Below, piece by piece: positions 12,333 through 25,284 of a stretch of 64,000 nucleotides of DNA. How positions within the stretch are numbered: position 1 is the stretch's first letter; the number at the start of each line of letters is the position of its first letter. The notes under the pieces were generated by a model, which saw only the letters and a program-made list of their open reading frames with translations, had not been told where the DNA came from and searched no databases. The DNA is from Sipunculus nudus (taxonomy: Eukaryota; Annelida; Sipuncula; Golfingiida; Sipunculidae), in NCBI GenBank assembly GCA_026874595.1, contig CM049322.1:21921400-21985399 (forward strand). The letters are read 5' to 3'. Made by a program: the position numbers and the translations under genes.

Positions 12333-12924
12333 CGCATTCATTATACTTGGTAATCATGTCCTGTAGAAACCCGTGGCTGTCAATACCCCCCTTAAAAAAA
12401 AGGGCTAAAAATTAAACATGTGTATCCACAGACTGTTGATCGCCGCAAGCGATTTTACTGATCTTGTTCAGTATGGACGCTCGATATATAAGAGAGGACG
12501 AATCCTACAAAAACGGGACCATGGCCTTACCAGAAGAGCGACAAATTACCGAAAACAGGACATATCCCAAGATAGTCTCGACAGATTGTCTGCAAATCGA
12601 GTTGACGGAAGACCTAAGATAGCTTTGTTTTGTATGGGGGTCCCTTGGTGCCAGCAAAAATCCGTTTCTTGTTTTATGTTTTTTGCCGTTTAACACCCCG
12701 GCAAGGCCAATTTACGATAAACAAATGGTCATTTTTGTTTCACATTGTTCACATGTACACAGATGGGTCATAGGGTGAAGAATATTTAAATTGCCGCCAT
12801 GACCTTCAAAGTGGAGACTCGCCTTGACCTTGAATCATTTAATATTTGGTGAAAAGCAAACGAAGTATTTTATTTGCAAATGGATGAAAGGCTTGCTTTG
12901 AAGCTTCCGTTCCTTTGAGATGCA

Positions 12925-13990
12925 TCTCGATACTACGCATTGTAGCAACCACCATTGTAATAACAGCCACTATTTTAATCATATTTACAAGAGTGGTTGT
13001 AAATTGGCAGTTTTGCCAACCACTATTGTAATAACGGTCACTATTGTAACAATTATGACAATAGTGGCTGCAATAAAAACCACTATTGTAATCAGTTTAG
13101 TAATTGTTGCATGTGCAAATTTCTTAATGTCTCACTTGAGATTATTTGCACCTTTTATCTCTGAAAAAAACTATATAATTGACCCAGTTTCCCTACATAG
13201 GTCTTATATTGTATTGTATATGTTATTACACAATTGACCTTTTTATAATAGAGACCTTGTCAAACCACCACTATTGTGGTAACAGTCACTATTGTAATAA
13301 CAAGCAATGGCTCCTTGTCTCACCGCTGCGAAAGCAATCCTTCTAAACTTTAATGTTTAAAGTCCAATAGTTATATATTGGTGTCCTTTATCATTTCGAT
13401 ACTTCTATAGATCTGGTTACGAAACAATCCGTCCTTACATCATTATTTGTTATCAATATTGATATTTTATACAATAGTGACTGCGTCGATCAACCACTTT
13501 TGTAAGTACACTAATGTAATGAAATCTATCGACCACTTTGAACTGACGACTTAAGAAGTAATTTCTCTCAACAGTCCTTTAGAAATAACAGTAATATTAT
13601 GCATTAGTGTTCAGGTCGAAAATACTAGATATTTTTTGCATTCTATAATACGTTGCATTCTACCCTAGGTCATTATTTATAGAAATTACGATATTTATTA
13701 TATCAATGACATTTATAACAATGGTGACCGTTATTACATTAGTGTTGCAACACCCGGTCACAATTTTAAAACGGTCACTATTCTAAATAATCTAATTATT
13801 GATATAAATATTGAAGTAATGATGAATGGCAACGTTATAAAAAAATAATGGTCACCAGTATTTTACACTTGAATAAACACATATAAAATTAGTGGCATTT
13901 AAAGAAAAACGATGACAGGAATTATTTCTAAAGCCGTCAGATATAAGTCCCCACTAGCTTTTTTTATGACAATGTGACAATTATTTCAAT
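12925..13990. repeat. Scattered palindromic repeat with CACTATTGTAAT core
   Basis: The 12-mer CACTATTGTAAT and its reverse complement ATTACAATAGTG, with variants, recur many times (for example 12947, 13022, 13037, 13081, 13268, 13286, and diverged copies to about 13990). The same core builds the ~251-bp tandem array at 52370-53400. This copy is more degenerate. Confidence 0.6.
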
Positions 13991-14340
13991 AGTGTTGGCA
14001 CGACGCGGTCACTTCTGTAATTAATCATATTAGGAACACCACGTGCCTTCACGTGCGAATGAAAAATTAATGAATATAAATAAAATCATATTTTCTAGTA
14101 TTGTTACTCAAGTTCAATGCGTAGCTCAGTTAAAAAAGGGCGATGACGGGAAATTTAAGTCTGGCACCACAAATTTATAAAAAGTGTTTAAAACAGTTTT
14201 TTCTTCGGATGCCTACAGCCGATTCGGCAGAATATTTAAGGTGTCAAAACTATTCGTTCACGAACCGTTTTATGGCATTAATATAATACACTTATCTTAA
14301 ACATTATTTATTAATCTTAGGAATCATTAACCATCTGTTA

Positions 14341-14515
14341 TACCTGGCTCTTTGTGACATCCTAGAAACATCAGTTTAGCCAGACTCGGCGTGACATCCT
14401 AGAAACACCAGTTAAGCCAGGCTCTTCGAGACATTCTAGAAAACATCAGTAAAGCCAGGCTATTCCAGACATCCTAGAAACATCAGTTAAGGCAGGCTGT
14501 TCGAGAAATCCTATC
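14341..14515. repeat. Short minisatellite, ~40-bp unit
   Basis: Four to five diverged units containing GACATCCTAGAAACATCAGT and AGCCAGGCT. Confidence 0.75.
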
Positions 14516-14717
14516 ATGTGTTCTTTGGAGCTGCCAGGTATTTTTTTTTTTTTAATATTTTAGGCTAAAAAGGTCACCTGTCGGCTGGATGTATTCTGAT
14601 CGGAATCATTTATTTTATGGATTTTCTCTTTTAATATAATCTATTGTGTATTCAGAGACGCAGTGTGTATGTATTTTCATTAGAAAAACCGGACATATTT
14701 ATTAAATCAATATCTTC

Positions 14718-14719
<2 letters not shown>

Positions 14720-14751
<32 letters not shown>
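14720..14751. repeat. (AT)n microsatellite
   Basis: About 15 AT dinucleotides. Confidence 0.9.
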
Positions 14752-14753
<2 letters not shown>

Positions 14754-14810
14754 GTTAGCAATGCACTGATGGCAGAGTGCTCTATGGTAAAACCAGAGCG
14801 TATCAATATG

Positions 14811-14889
14811 TATATATCATGTGTGAGGAATCAAACGATTGTAACTAATTAGTCAACACGATGCTTACAATCGTTTGATTCCTTACACA

Positions 14890-14898
<9 letters not shown>
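14811..14898. repeat. Near-perfect inverted repeat (34-bp arms, 20-bp loop)
   Basis: Arms 14811-14844 and 14865-14898 pair at 33 of 34 positions; the one mismatch lies in the GTGTGAGG/CCTTACAC segment. The core is AATCAAACGATTGTAA. The right arm runs directly into an (AT)n tract (to 14938). No coding function is seen. It could fold as a hairpin in DNA or RNA. Confidence 0.9.

Positions 14899-14938
<40 letters not shown>
14899..14938. repeat. (AT)n microsatellite
   Basis: AT dinucleotides continuing from the right arm of the hairpin. Confidence 0.9.
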
Positions 14939-14939
<1 letters not shown>

Positions 14940-15199
14940 GCTTTTGATGCAGGGGTATTAATGTGATGATTGATAAGCTGTCTTTATTATATTTCTAGTA
15001 TTTTTAATTATTTTATATAAGCAATAATAATTTATATATATATATATATATACCGAGTTCAATTAAAAAAAATATATTTTGTAAAACAAGCTTTGTACAC
15101 TAGCTTTTGGGTGCTAAGCCCCTTTCTCAGGTGTTAATCGAGCTTTTCCAAATGTTACCTATTGACAAGGATTATAATATAGCTGATGGGGTCTATTAT

Positions 15200-15648
15200 T
15201 AAGTAGTGTCAAAAATCGGGTTCAGTATATTAGTGAACATGATTTGTGCAACAATGCTGTGCTACAAGAGATTCTCTTCCAAGTTTTTAAGTGCTCCATC
15301 AGACAAGAACAGCAGGGGTGGAGGGATAGCTTTTATACACCGACAGAGCATTTACCTCAAACTTATACCCATGACTAATAATGGAAGATTAACACCATTT
15401 TAGGTCATTGAATGTGATTTTACATATGACCGGTCAGTAAAGCTCATAGTCCTTAAAGACCACCACTATCTGGCAATATTTGGCAATATCGATCTGGCAA
15501 ACACATTTCTCAAGGAATTTGGTCATTACCTAGAACAGTGCATTGCAAGTTTTAAGCATTTGTGGATTCTTGGCCGTAAGCAGCATGCACAACAGAGTAC
15601 TCACCGCAGTGAACACACTCTTGTGTTAACTAGGACAGGTAAAAGCCT
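15200..15648 (+). mobile_element. LINE endonuclease part (left piece of a split element)
   Basis: The plus strand encodes remnants of an apurinic-type endonuclease domain: SRGGGIAFIHRQS near 15315 and, further on, EFGHYLEQCIASFKHLWILG near 15520. The piece stops at the target duplication of the Mutator-like element (15649-15656) and resumes at 17928. Stops and frameshifts show decay. Confidence 0.7.
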
Positions 15649-15656
15649 GGTTAAGG
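15649..15656. repeat. Target site duplication, left copy
   Basis: GGTTAAGG immediately left of the element at 15657-17919; the identical octamer is at 17920-17927. Confidence 0.85.
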
Positions 15657-17919
15657 AGGGTGTATCAAAAACCCGGATAACTCCGGCCGGGGATCAAAAT
15701 AAAACCCGGAGATCGCAACATCTTAATTAATAAGGCAGCGATTCGTATTAAACCTTCCCCATTCACTTCTTATTGACATCCGCATCGAATATGATACTTA
15801 ATTTGCAAGTGCACAACGTAATAATATCCAAGGAAAACTCACCCGGAGACGACCCGGAGATCATCCGTAGATCGCCATATTGTCCAGAGATCCGCTTCCC
15901 ACTGATTTCCATTCGCCACAACAGATGCCGCCAACTACAAATCTAACTTTCCCGCTGAGTTATATCGTTTACGAATCTGATTGATTGGAACTGACGATAA
16001 AATATGTATAGCTACTAACTTGAATGTTAATTCATATAAATTTTATTTTCTGATATAAAATAAAGTGATAACAAGACATTGATATGTTATTGATATGTAT
16101 TTGATTCGATATATATATATATATATTTATATATTATAATAAAATATTTTAATAAACTAATTATATTTTCAAGCTTTGTGAAAACAGCGTATCCAGTTAG
16201 AAAATGCTGTTGTGGCTAATTGGCACATGAGAACCTAAAGGGTACTTGCCTGCCTCATAGCCACGTAATTTGTTTTAACTTTATAATAACTGCATTATAT
16301 TCTATTTAGGGGAGCTCTGTATTTCAGCCCTGGGAATGATCATTCATTATTTGCAGAGGGTACATATAAAGACGTAATCCTCCGATATATCTTCAGGTAC
16401 ATTTGCACAAATATTATGCCACCATATATCACACATTGAGCATGTTATCATATTTCCATAAAAATAGTCCGGATATTTGCATGGACAGTGTTATACTATC
16501 TCATGGTGTACATGGATAATCATCAGAGGACGTTTTCGCTGATCTTTTGGAAACGTTATGAACATTTTTTGCTCTCAACAGTTCTTTAGATGAGTTCTCA
16601 TTCTATATTCATCATATACCAAATCACTAATTTTATCATTCAACCAACTGTTCAGCCTATTGTTGGAGAATTCGACCGCGTTGGCGAACGCATATACCCC
16701 AAAATCTGAGTTATTGGTCTTTAACACGGCATTCACTACCGGCATTAGATTGCTCCAAGTTGTAGATTTGGCAAAGCTGCATTTCTATTGAGGAAGTAAG
16801 ACTCTTTGCAGCCCGACGCAAACTATCTATTACAAACAGATCCCCCTGGTCTGGTCGGACAGATATAAGCCAATGTGAATGTCCTGTGAAATGTATTTGT
16901 GCACACGGAACTTTTCAAGAACCTATATTTTTAAAACCTGTTTCAGGCTAGGCAAGAACCATTTGTTTCGTTCAGTCATCACTGAATCAAGGTGTTAGAG
17001 TAATATCTTGGAATCCGATGATTTCTGGATATTGTTTTTGTAAAATTATTTGCGCGGCACGGACATGCTTATCAGAAAGTCAATCCCATAGACCTCCTGG
17101 TTGCAAGGATATGGTAGCAAATATTCGTTGCTGCGCACTGACAATTTCCTCATTTGGTTACCGCATATTTATTGTCATTGTTGCCCTCCACAGTGAAAGT
17201 ACCAAATTTCGCAACTCATTCTGCTTTCCCGTTATTGATTATACCTTGTGCCCTTTCAATTTGTGTCAGGTTCTTTCTAACGAATTCCGAATTTATGTTT
17301 TCCTCTTTTGTCTCCGCATCAGCATGCAACAAATCTGACTGAAGTTACGGGAGATCAGATATGAACTGGTTTATATTGTTTTTAACCTTTTCAGCCATTA
17401 GTTCCGGGGCGCAAGTAACCTTGGTGAATGGTAGACAATCAGGTTTTTCTAATAAATGCATAGAATCTGACTTTAAATGATAGGAACCCAAATTACAATA
17501 ACCCCGCAAAATTTCTTTCAGATAATAATTTTGAAGATAGTAAAAGCACAACGTCAAGGTATCTGTTTGGTGCTTCTTTCCAATTTCTTAGACGTTTAAT
17601 TACAGCATTAAACGATTTAGCTCCGTTGTTGGTAACTCCGGGGGTACTGTCACTGTTGTGGCGAGTGGTATTCAGTGGAAAGCGGATCTCCGGGCAATAT
17701 GACGGTCTCCGGAAGATCTCCTAGTCGTCTCCGGGTGAGGTTTCCTTGGATAACTCAATTAATGTGCACTTGCAAATTAAGTATCATTTTCGATGCGGAT
17801 GTCATTAAGAAGTGTATGGGTAAGGTTTAATACAGATCGCTGCCTTATTAATTAAGATATTGCGATCTCCGGGTTTATTTTGATCTCCGGCCGGAGATCT
17901 CCGGGTTTTAGATACACCC
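15657..17919 (-). mobile_element. Mutator-like (MULE) DNA transposon with ~260-bp inverted termini
   Basis: The ends read GGGTGTATC...GATACACCC. Left arm 15658 to about 15924 and right arm about 17656 to 17919 are inverted copies with high identity through GATCTCCGG-rich motifs. An exact 8-bp duplication GGTTAAGG flanks the element. Directly inside the right arm, the minus strand encodes PGVTNNGAKSFNAVIKRLRNW, the TNNxAESFN-like signature common in MULE-type transposases, followed by a broken remainder down to about 16640. Long TIRs, an 8-9-bp duplication and this motif together fit the Mutator superfamily. The transposase is fragmentary, so it is non-autonomous. It is inserted inside a LINE. 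Confidence 0.8.
16640..17680 (-). pseudogene. MULE transposase remnant
   Basis: C-terminal part of a transposase: the TNNGAKSFN block near 17630, then WKEAPNRYLDVV, a frameshift near 17555, then RGYCNLGSYHLKSD and PELMAEKVKNN (17345-17557). Further stops follow. The catalytic DDE core is not visible. Identification rests on the TNN..SFN motif and the element context. Confidence 0.6.
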
Positions 17920-17927
17920 GGTTAAGG

Positions 17928-19995
17928 TTGTACAATTCAAAAGCATGCGTTTTCCTTATCATTGCCAGTATGCTTTCAGTTAAGTTTGTCAAAGCCATTA
18001 AATCCCAGATAAACAGTCACCTATCGGAAGCTGAAATCTGTCAATACCTGTGATTTCAGCAAGGATATTCAAAATTCCACACATTGTCATGAATGTAAGT
18101 GATTATTCCTTGACTGATTTCTTTGAAGTCTATAACTCTCAGCTTGAGAGGATAGTCAACAAACACACACCACTGAGACCTTTGTCAATACCATGCAGAC
18201 AGATTCTGAGTGGTATCCAAGTGAGATCAGAGTGGCTAAACAAGAGCGCAGACAGAATGAGAAACACTGGAGAAAGACTGGACCGACTGTCCATCGTGAA
18301 ATTAACCAGACTATAAGGCAAATGTGAACACCCTCATACAACAGTCATTTTCTTTCCAGAATAAGATTATTGAATGTCAAAAAGACTTTAAGAGGTTTTT
18401 TTTTTAATTTCGCAGAGCTTGCTAAGCCTTTTTAAGCAGAAGAAAGCAATTTTATCACGAAACCAGTGACTAAGATTATATAAGAATTTAGCACCTTTTT
18501 GTACATAAAATTAAGGATATTAAAGCATCCGTACTAATATCTGGATCTTCCAGCATCCTGATTTAGACAAACCGATGCTATCTTATACTTCAGTTCAATG
18601 CTCCATGTCATCACTTTTCCCTGCTACGGATGAAAAGTATTACATGTGATATCATTATCTGCAAGTAGGTAGTGTGAGCTTAAACCTGTTCCAACCGGTT
18701 GCTAAAGGTTTGTGCTGATGTGCTCATACTAGTTATCAAACAGATCATAAACACACTACTCGTGAATTCCCTTCTGGTTTCTCAGCTTCTCAAAAAAGAC
18801 CACTAGATCCTGACATCCGTGAAGAAGTTCAGGTCAGTATCTTATTTGGCATACGTGTCCAAGTTCTTAGAGAAGGTGGTGGCAGCCAGGCTCGAGGACA
18901 ATAATCTGTAAGAACTCTACTTGTCAGCCTACAGCAGTGGCCCTAGCACAGAAAACGCTACACTTCGTGTTCATAGCGACATCCAGTGTGCGCTAGGTGA
19001 GGACTGTGTGCTGATAGTCATGTTTTACTAATCAGCAGCTTTTGATACTTTCAGTCACCAGCGCCTGTTGCAGACTCTCCAGACACTTGGTGTTTCTGGC
19101 AGTGCCTTGAAGTACTTTCACTCATACCTAACTCATCGTAATCAGGTAATCACCATTGAGCGCTGTAAATCTACGACTCAGCCGCTTGACTGTGGCGTGT
19201 AACAAGGGTCAGTTCTCGGGCCTGTCTTATTCACTCTTTATACATCGCCTTTAGGAATACTACTAAGATAAAAGTGCTTATCTACATCTCTACAACAATA
19301 ACAAGGTCATGATCAACTTATATAAGCCATCACTTGAGCGTTTGATTCATACATTTTTGAACAGTAAGCTTGATTATGGCAATGCAGTTCTGCTAGGATA
19401 TCCATTCACGCCCATACAGAGGCCCCAGAGAGTTCAACATTGTGCAGCTCGAATTCTCTGTAATAGTATGGTATATGTGCACATGACGCCTGTTATGCAA
19501 GCCCTCCATTGGTTCCCCCTTTGTTAACGGATTAAATTTATAGTCGATATATGAGTATTCAGGACAAAACATGCCCTTGTTCCAATATATCTCCAAGATT
19601 TGATCCAGCCTTACACAGTAAGTCTTGCGAAACGTCTGAGATCATTAAACCAAGAGTTATTGCCTGTTCCATCTACCAGGTCCGCCTTTGTGACTAATCT
19701 AGCTTTCTCTGTTGTAGGTCCCACTTTGTGGCACCTTTAAAAAGAAGCTTAAAAAGTATCTGTTTTTTTGCAATATTTTGGCTGTTAATTGTATTATCTT
19801 TACACACACTCAGCACACCTGTGATGATGCATGGTATTTGCTCTTGTTTTTTTTTTTCTAACAGCAGGTTTTAATGGTATACGTATACATATTAATTTAA
19901 TGCAATTTTAATTTGTCCAGTTTTTTTTTTTTTTTTTTTTTGTAAAGATTTTTAGAGCACTTCGGTGGATTTGACGCAATATAAAATGAAATTGT
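17928..19995 (+). mobile_element. Decayed CR1/Jockey-like LINE (right piece)
   Basis: Continuation of the element begun at 15200. Plus-strand relics in order: the linker region around 18180-18300 (RVAKQERRQNEKHWRKTGL), RT domain around 18915-19260 (YSSGPSTENATLRVHSD, AFDTFSHQRLL, QGSVLGPVLFTLY), then after an internal deletion the C-terminal region 19309-19740 (LDYGNAVLLGYP, RVQHCAARIL, LAFSVVGPTLWH). These are typical CR1/L2/Jockey-group phrases. Stops, frameshifts and missing YxDD show it is inactive. The T-rich tail region ends near 19995. Confidence 0.78.
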
Positions 19996-20905
19996 TTTTT
20001 GCACTTCAAACAAAAGACACAAACATAATGCCACTAATAATGATATTACATAGGTAGATTAAGTTAATTGATTCAGCAAAGTTTAAGATATAATAGGTAA
20101 ACAAAATTGGGCCACATAAAAGGATCAATACCAGCAATAGATACTTCACATGCTTTATCAAATTTCCTCAGGTACATTTCCTTTGACAGATTCGATTAAA
20201 GCGTCATATGAAGTCCATTTCATCCACGCTATCTATATATTCAGATATACATAGATTTTTAGAGGAAACTTGAGGGACAGAAAAATTAATGTTTTGTGAG
20301 CCTGTTTCTGTTTATGGATGGACTGTCAACTAAACCAAAGCAGATAATTACTATCTATTATCTATTTTTGTATAGTTATACAGTAGATTATTTACTGAGC
20401 ATCAAAGTGACTTCAAACAAATGGATTAATCCACCTGGTGCTGTCCCAAATCCGTGTTAAACTCCAATGTAAATCTGTCATGGCCAAATCCGACAAGCTT
20501 TTCTGCGTGTCCCTCTGTTGGAAGCTACCATACGAAGGCCGTCTGTGATCGTGCACAAACACCTGAAGGATTGCCAGCACAGTTATGTTTATAGCATCTA
20601 ATGAAAAAGCAGTCTGAAGGTCAGTAGTAAAGATTAATGAAAGCAAGCCGAGACGTACTTAATGGACACCAAGTATTGTGTATATTTAGTTCTCTGTCTC
20701 TTCTTAACATTCTGAAATTTATTCTCACTTGTTTCTACCTACATAACTATCTCATTAACTAGAGATTGGTCACAATATGGCTGGATTTAAATACAAATAT
20801 TTCGACTTTTTGACTAACTTAAAGTAATTCCAGGCAAAGAAGCATGGAAAAGTTTGGTAATTCGGTAGGCCCAGTGTATATGTATTAATGACACGCACAT
20901 CATCC

Positions 20906-20947
20906 ATATATATATATATATATATGTGTGTGCGTGTGTGTGTGTGT
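20906..20947. repeat. Compound (TA)n(TG)n microsatellite
   Basis: About ten TA units followed by about eleven TG units with one C interruption. Confidence 0.9.
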
Positions 20948-23622
20948 TTTTTTTTATTTTATTCACCAGTTTATTCATGATTCTTGATACGATATTAACT
21001 AGTAAGATTTCACATAAAAAGAAGACGGTCTATTTTTACATTACTGTTATCAGGCTCCTGAAGGAGTCTTCAGTAGTATATGTGAGGGAATTTCACCCGA
21101 GGAATGACGTCACGTCATTATTGATATGATGAGATCGTTCGGTATTGATTCCTTCCAATGATCATATAACTCTACATTGTCTACAAATTCTTGACCTTTG
21201 AAGAAGTTTTTCTTCAGAATAGATAGTTAATCAAATTAGATTGGTTAAATATAGTAAGTCTCTCAATAATGGCGATAATGACCGGCTATCTGTTTTTCAT
21301 AATTATATTGTACAAGAGGTTTTATGATATGACAACTGTGTTGCTGAAATATAAAACATTTCAGAGGTAGTTCATAAATTGCTGACGACTTCTGTATAGT
21401 GTCGTGTTTGTTTATAGTCGTAATCGGGTTTGTAACGACATTGAGGCTTTACGTGTTTATTTGGGCACAATAATGACGTCATACAATGTGCATATAAGTA
21501 CATTCCCTTGTTCACCGTGTTGTGAAACCTTCTGTTTAGCTTATTTACCATGAATGGCGTAATAGATCAAATTGATCCTCATAATTTCCCTTAAATCTTT
21601 CCCTATTTTTAGGCATTTGTTTCCTTATGAGAACCCCAAGCAAGCCGTTGGCTAGAAACGCCGAATTACGTCTTGCTCAATGGACTATCTGGCGCGACTT
21701 ACCTTAAAGTTTCTATTAAAATATAAAGTAGGCGAATGTTAGTATATTTGCAGTAAACTTCACAATAACATTATAGGCTCAGAAACTCCTTCAGGTTGAA
21801 GTGTTCTTTTATTTTGCATAAAATCATTGCGCATACGTCTGCATACCCCTTACTCTTCAGAAAGGAAGAGCTCCTTACTATTTCATTCAACATATATGTT
21901 TATACATATCTAAAATAACTGGTACTTATAAGCCATGTGCATGTACTATTTAAGTGTCAGTTTCGTGAAATTGGGCATATTCTTCCTGACGACAAAAAAA
22001 TATATACAATATGCAGGAAACGTTGTCCACTATGATCAATTTATTCATTAAAGCGTAAAAACCAGTATACCGCAAGTTTGGCAGTAAAGTAATCCCCATT
22101 GCTTCACTCCAGAGGAGGAAATAGAACAGACATTATTATACAGAATCAGTAAAACCGTTATTAAAAACCTTGCTAAATATAATTAAACTCTTGAAAACGT
22201 TTCCATTGGCTATTATCTCTTATGTTTGACAATTTTTTTTATCATTCACATTGTATTTCATCATGGAAGACGATGGAGCCCATGTAAATTAAAGTGTTAA
22301 CAAATTTAAATAGTTCCGCCCATTTAATGGTAGTTTTAACCAAAGTTCAAGGAGTTCATCAATCCTGTTTTCAAAATTGTGAAAGCAAAATTGCATTATC
22401 GTGTATTTAATTTACAAATTTTAGGGACGAGACAACATGGGGAGACTTATAGAATTTAGTTTGAATTCATTAATACAAGTTTTTTTTTTTAAATTACCAT
22501 TGTAAATTGTTTATTAAAAGTTCCATTTCCCATATAATGTTTATTAGCATTGTACGTATAAATCGAAAAGAGATGTCAGTCAATAGCGAGATGTCATATT
22601 GACCTGATATTCGATTAACACGTGTGATAAATATTCGGCTTAGGCACTGTATGAACATGGGAAAGACATAGGCTATATTGGTCAACTTTCGGGTGCTACT
22701 TGTCAGGGGATTTTTGCGCGTCAAAAGTCAGATGATCAAAGAGGAAAGAAATTGGGTTAATTTGCATAGAACAACCGCCCGATAGGAAGTGACTGACACA
22801 ACGTCCTAATTCATATGTTTTTGTGCAGATAATATTGCATGATGAGGATCAACTTAATATGCGCCAATATTGGCCTATTCTGATAACTCACGTTTATTAA
22901 TTAAAGAAAACCCCTTGAACCTTATGCAATATTAGGCCAGAAACCTCGGACCCCATCGGGTACAGGCTGTTAATTTTGTTTATATCCCCGTGTCAATAAT
23001 ATACAAATGGATGCCACAATCATACAAACATATACCTTTAAGACAGCGAATCATACGAAGCATTTTTACAAATGGCGTTTTGCAAACAGTGACCTTTCAA
23101 CTTTTGCATAAATGCAACCATCTACCTTAGGTAACAGGGATATTTTTTGTATGTTTGTTACCGTTTGGGCATCCGTTATAAGAACGTTTTATTACTAGGA
23201 ATTACCAGAAGCCCATTTACATGTTTGCAGAAAAAAAAAAAAAAAATTCACATAAATTCTACATGGGAGTTCGGTGATCAGCTGGCTTTAAACTCATTTT
23301 ACTTTTTGCGAGGACTCCGTGACAGAAAGCGCAACAGTGAGATGTGAGATATGTCCGGTAATTGTAAACATATCTTTATGATCTACCTATATGGTGGCGC
23401 GGACTACGATCAACTGATAGGACGGTCAATTAGGCTTGCAAAACCCTTTTTCCCCTGAGTAAAATCAGCATTAGATGTTCACATTTTAACAAGTTGCATT
23501 TTCTAAGTCATACAGCAGATATGGTCAGTTAAATTATGGCCTTGATATATTTGCGTGACATATTTAATGCTTATTTTTTTCTAGAGATACTGAATAAAGT
23601 GGGGTAAAACGTCTTTAAAGCA

Positions 23623-23638
23623 CCCCCCCCCCCCCCCC
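23623..23638. repeat. poly(C) homopolymer
   Basis: Sixteen consecutive C. Confidence 0.9.
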
Positions 23639-24229
23639 ATAACACCATGCTGGATTCACCACTGCTAAAAGTAATATCTACATACACCGTCTACTTTGAC
23701 GTGAATTCTGTTTGACACGGTTTGATACGGTTTGACATATTAACAACAACACTTTAGCCAATATTAACTCTACTCTGATACACATTCATGGACTGAAACA
23801 TGTTTGGCCTATATCATAAACCCAGTCCTATAATAATTGTTAGTCCGCCAAGGGCGGCATGTTTTACGAAGTAAATTATATCAATAGGAAGTGACTATGG
23901 ACTCAAAATAACAACTAAGGGCATTATGACTGGACACATAAATTGAATTTTTCTATGCTTAACCTAACAATAATACATTTTGAATATACCTATACCATCT
24001 TTGTACAACCTCCCAATCTCCAATCACCCAACACACTACACCTTATATTGAGGTAATTATACAATATTGTACCATATTATACTCTATGTGTTTATATATA
24101 TATATATGTATATAATGATAAAACAGCTATTTGTTATTCAGTTTCTTAATATAACCTGATGAAGAGGCTCTTGGCTTCGAAAGCTAAAATAAAAGTTATA
24201 CAATATAATATGACAACACTAATTATGCA

Positions 24230-24240
<11 letters not shown>

Positions 24241-24279
<39 letters not shown>
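24241..24279. repeat. (AT)n microsatellite
   Basis: About 19 AT dinucleotides, with a short ATATGTAT lead-in. Confidence 0.93.
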
Positions 24280-24281
<2 letters not shown>

Positions 24282-25064
24282 CAATTATTTAAACTTGCAA
24301 TCAATTCTCATCTATGAAAGGGTCGAGGTGACAGTATATCTTGGAATGACGGAGGCGTACCGATCAAAGCCTCAATGTGAAATAATGGTCAATATAATTG
24401 GAATTATCTTTTTCTTTAGACAGAACATCCTAAATATACGGTTCAATACAAGCGTCATTCTGTCAGGCTGCTTTTATTGTCGGATTAACTGTTGATACGC
24501 CAAGATCTATAATGTTTCAATAATCAGGTATGAGACGATGCTAAATAATGTTTTTGGTCGTATTTCAGGATACCACGTGCTACTTAGGTAAGGGTCAGGC
24601 TGTCCAAGGAATTCCATTATGTTTATCGTGATAACAGGTACACTAGCACTGGATTATATTCCCAATTGTTAGCCCATCCGTTTTTTTAATAACCAGTCAT
24701 GTTATTGTGCATGATTCGAGTGTGTGTGTGCTTGAAAACCAATTTTTCATTTAGCATATTAAACACTAATTTTGCTTATCAGAACTGTTTTTATGACTAG
24801 TTACTGTTTTGCAAACTTCAAGTCCAATATTATATACTCATCCTGGACCATATAATATGAAATTCCTATAGATATAGTCTAGGACAAATGTGCTTCCCCT
24901 TATTCTTATCATAGAAAAAAAGCCTTATTATCATTACTACAGACAAGGTATACTCATTATTGTTAAGATACAAAGTATTGGAATGGAGTAAAGCTATTTT
25001 CAAACCCCCTTTCCTACGATATATCCAAGTGAAAATCACTACTCTGTTTCAAAAATGGGCCACG

Positions 25065-25284
25065 ATGATAATTGCAAAACTGCTTATGACAGTATGGATA
25101 CTACTTCGTTCCGGCGATGCCAGTCAGAGGGCGCCATATCTACCGGCAGACACTAAAGTTCATCCCTGTCACGGGGTTTGTCAAGCTGGATGCTTCAGTA
25201 ACATCACATTTGATCGGATCAGTAGTGTGCTGGCTACCGTCCTGGAGGTGGCCGCTGTTTATGAAGGCACCCCAACCCGCTGTG
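25065..25284 (+). CDS. Lectin gene 2, exon 1 (signal peptide and N-terminal region)
   Basis: 220 nt. ATG at 25065 begins MIIAKLLMTVWILL, a hydrophobic signal core, with likely cleavage near GDASQ. Donor GTGAGT follows 25284, phase 1. The mature N-terminus has closely spaced cysteines (C-x3-C-x3-C) and a further one at the exon end. No family was recognised for this part. The open frame extends upstream of the ATG with no in-frame ATG, so the chosen start is the first that gives a signal peptide. Confidence 0.75.

Larger units (their letters stand above)
19996..25064. other. Long interval without a recognised gene
   Basis: AT-rich DNA with microsatellites at about 20906-20947 (TA then TG), 24241-24279 (AT) and a poly(C) run at 23623-23638. 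The open stretch at 20413-20646 (minus) was inspected; it has no recognisable domain. The upstream control region of lectin gene 2 should lie at the right end, but no promoter element can be defended. Confidence 0.5.

Noticed and set aside
12418-12693. 91-codon plus-strand open frame
   Set aside because: No motif, no splice partners, and an equally open minus frame overlaps it.
20413-20646. Minus-strand open frame of 77 codons
   Set aside because: No recognisable motif and no paired splice sites that extend it.
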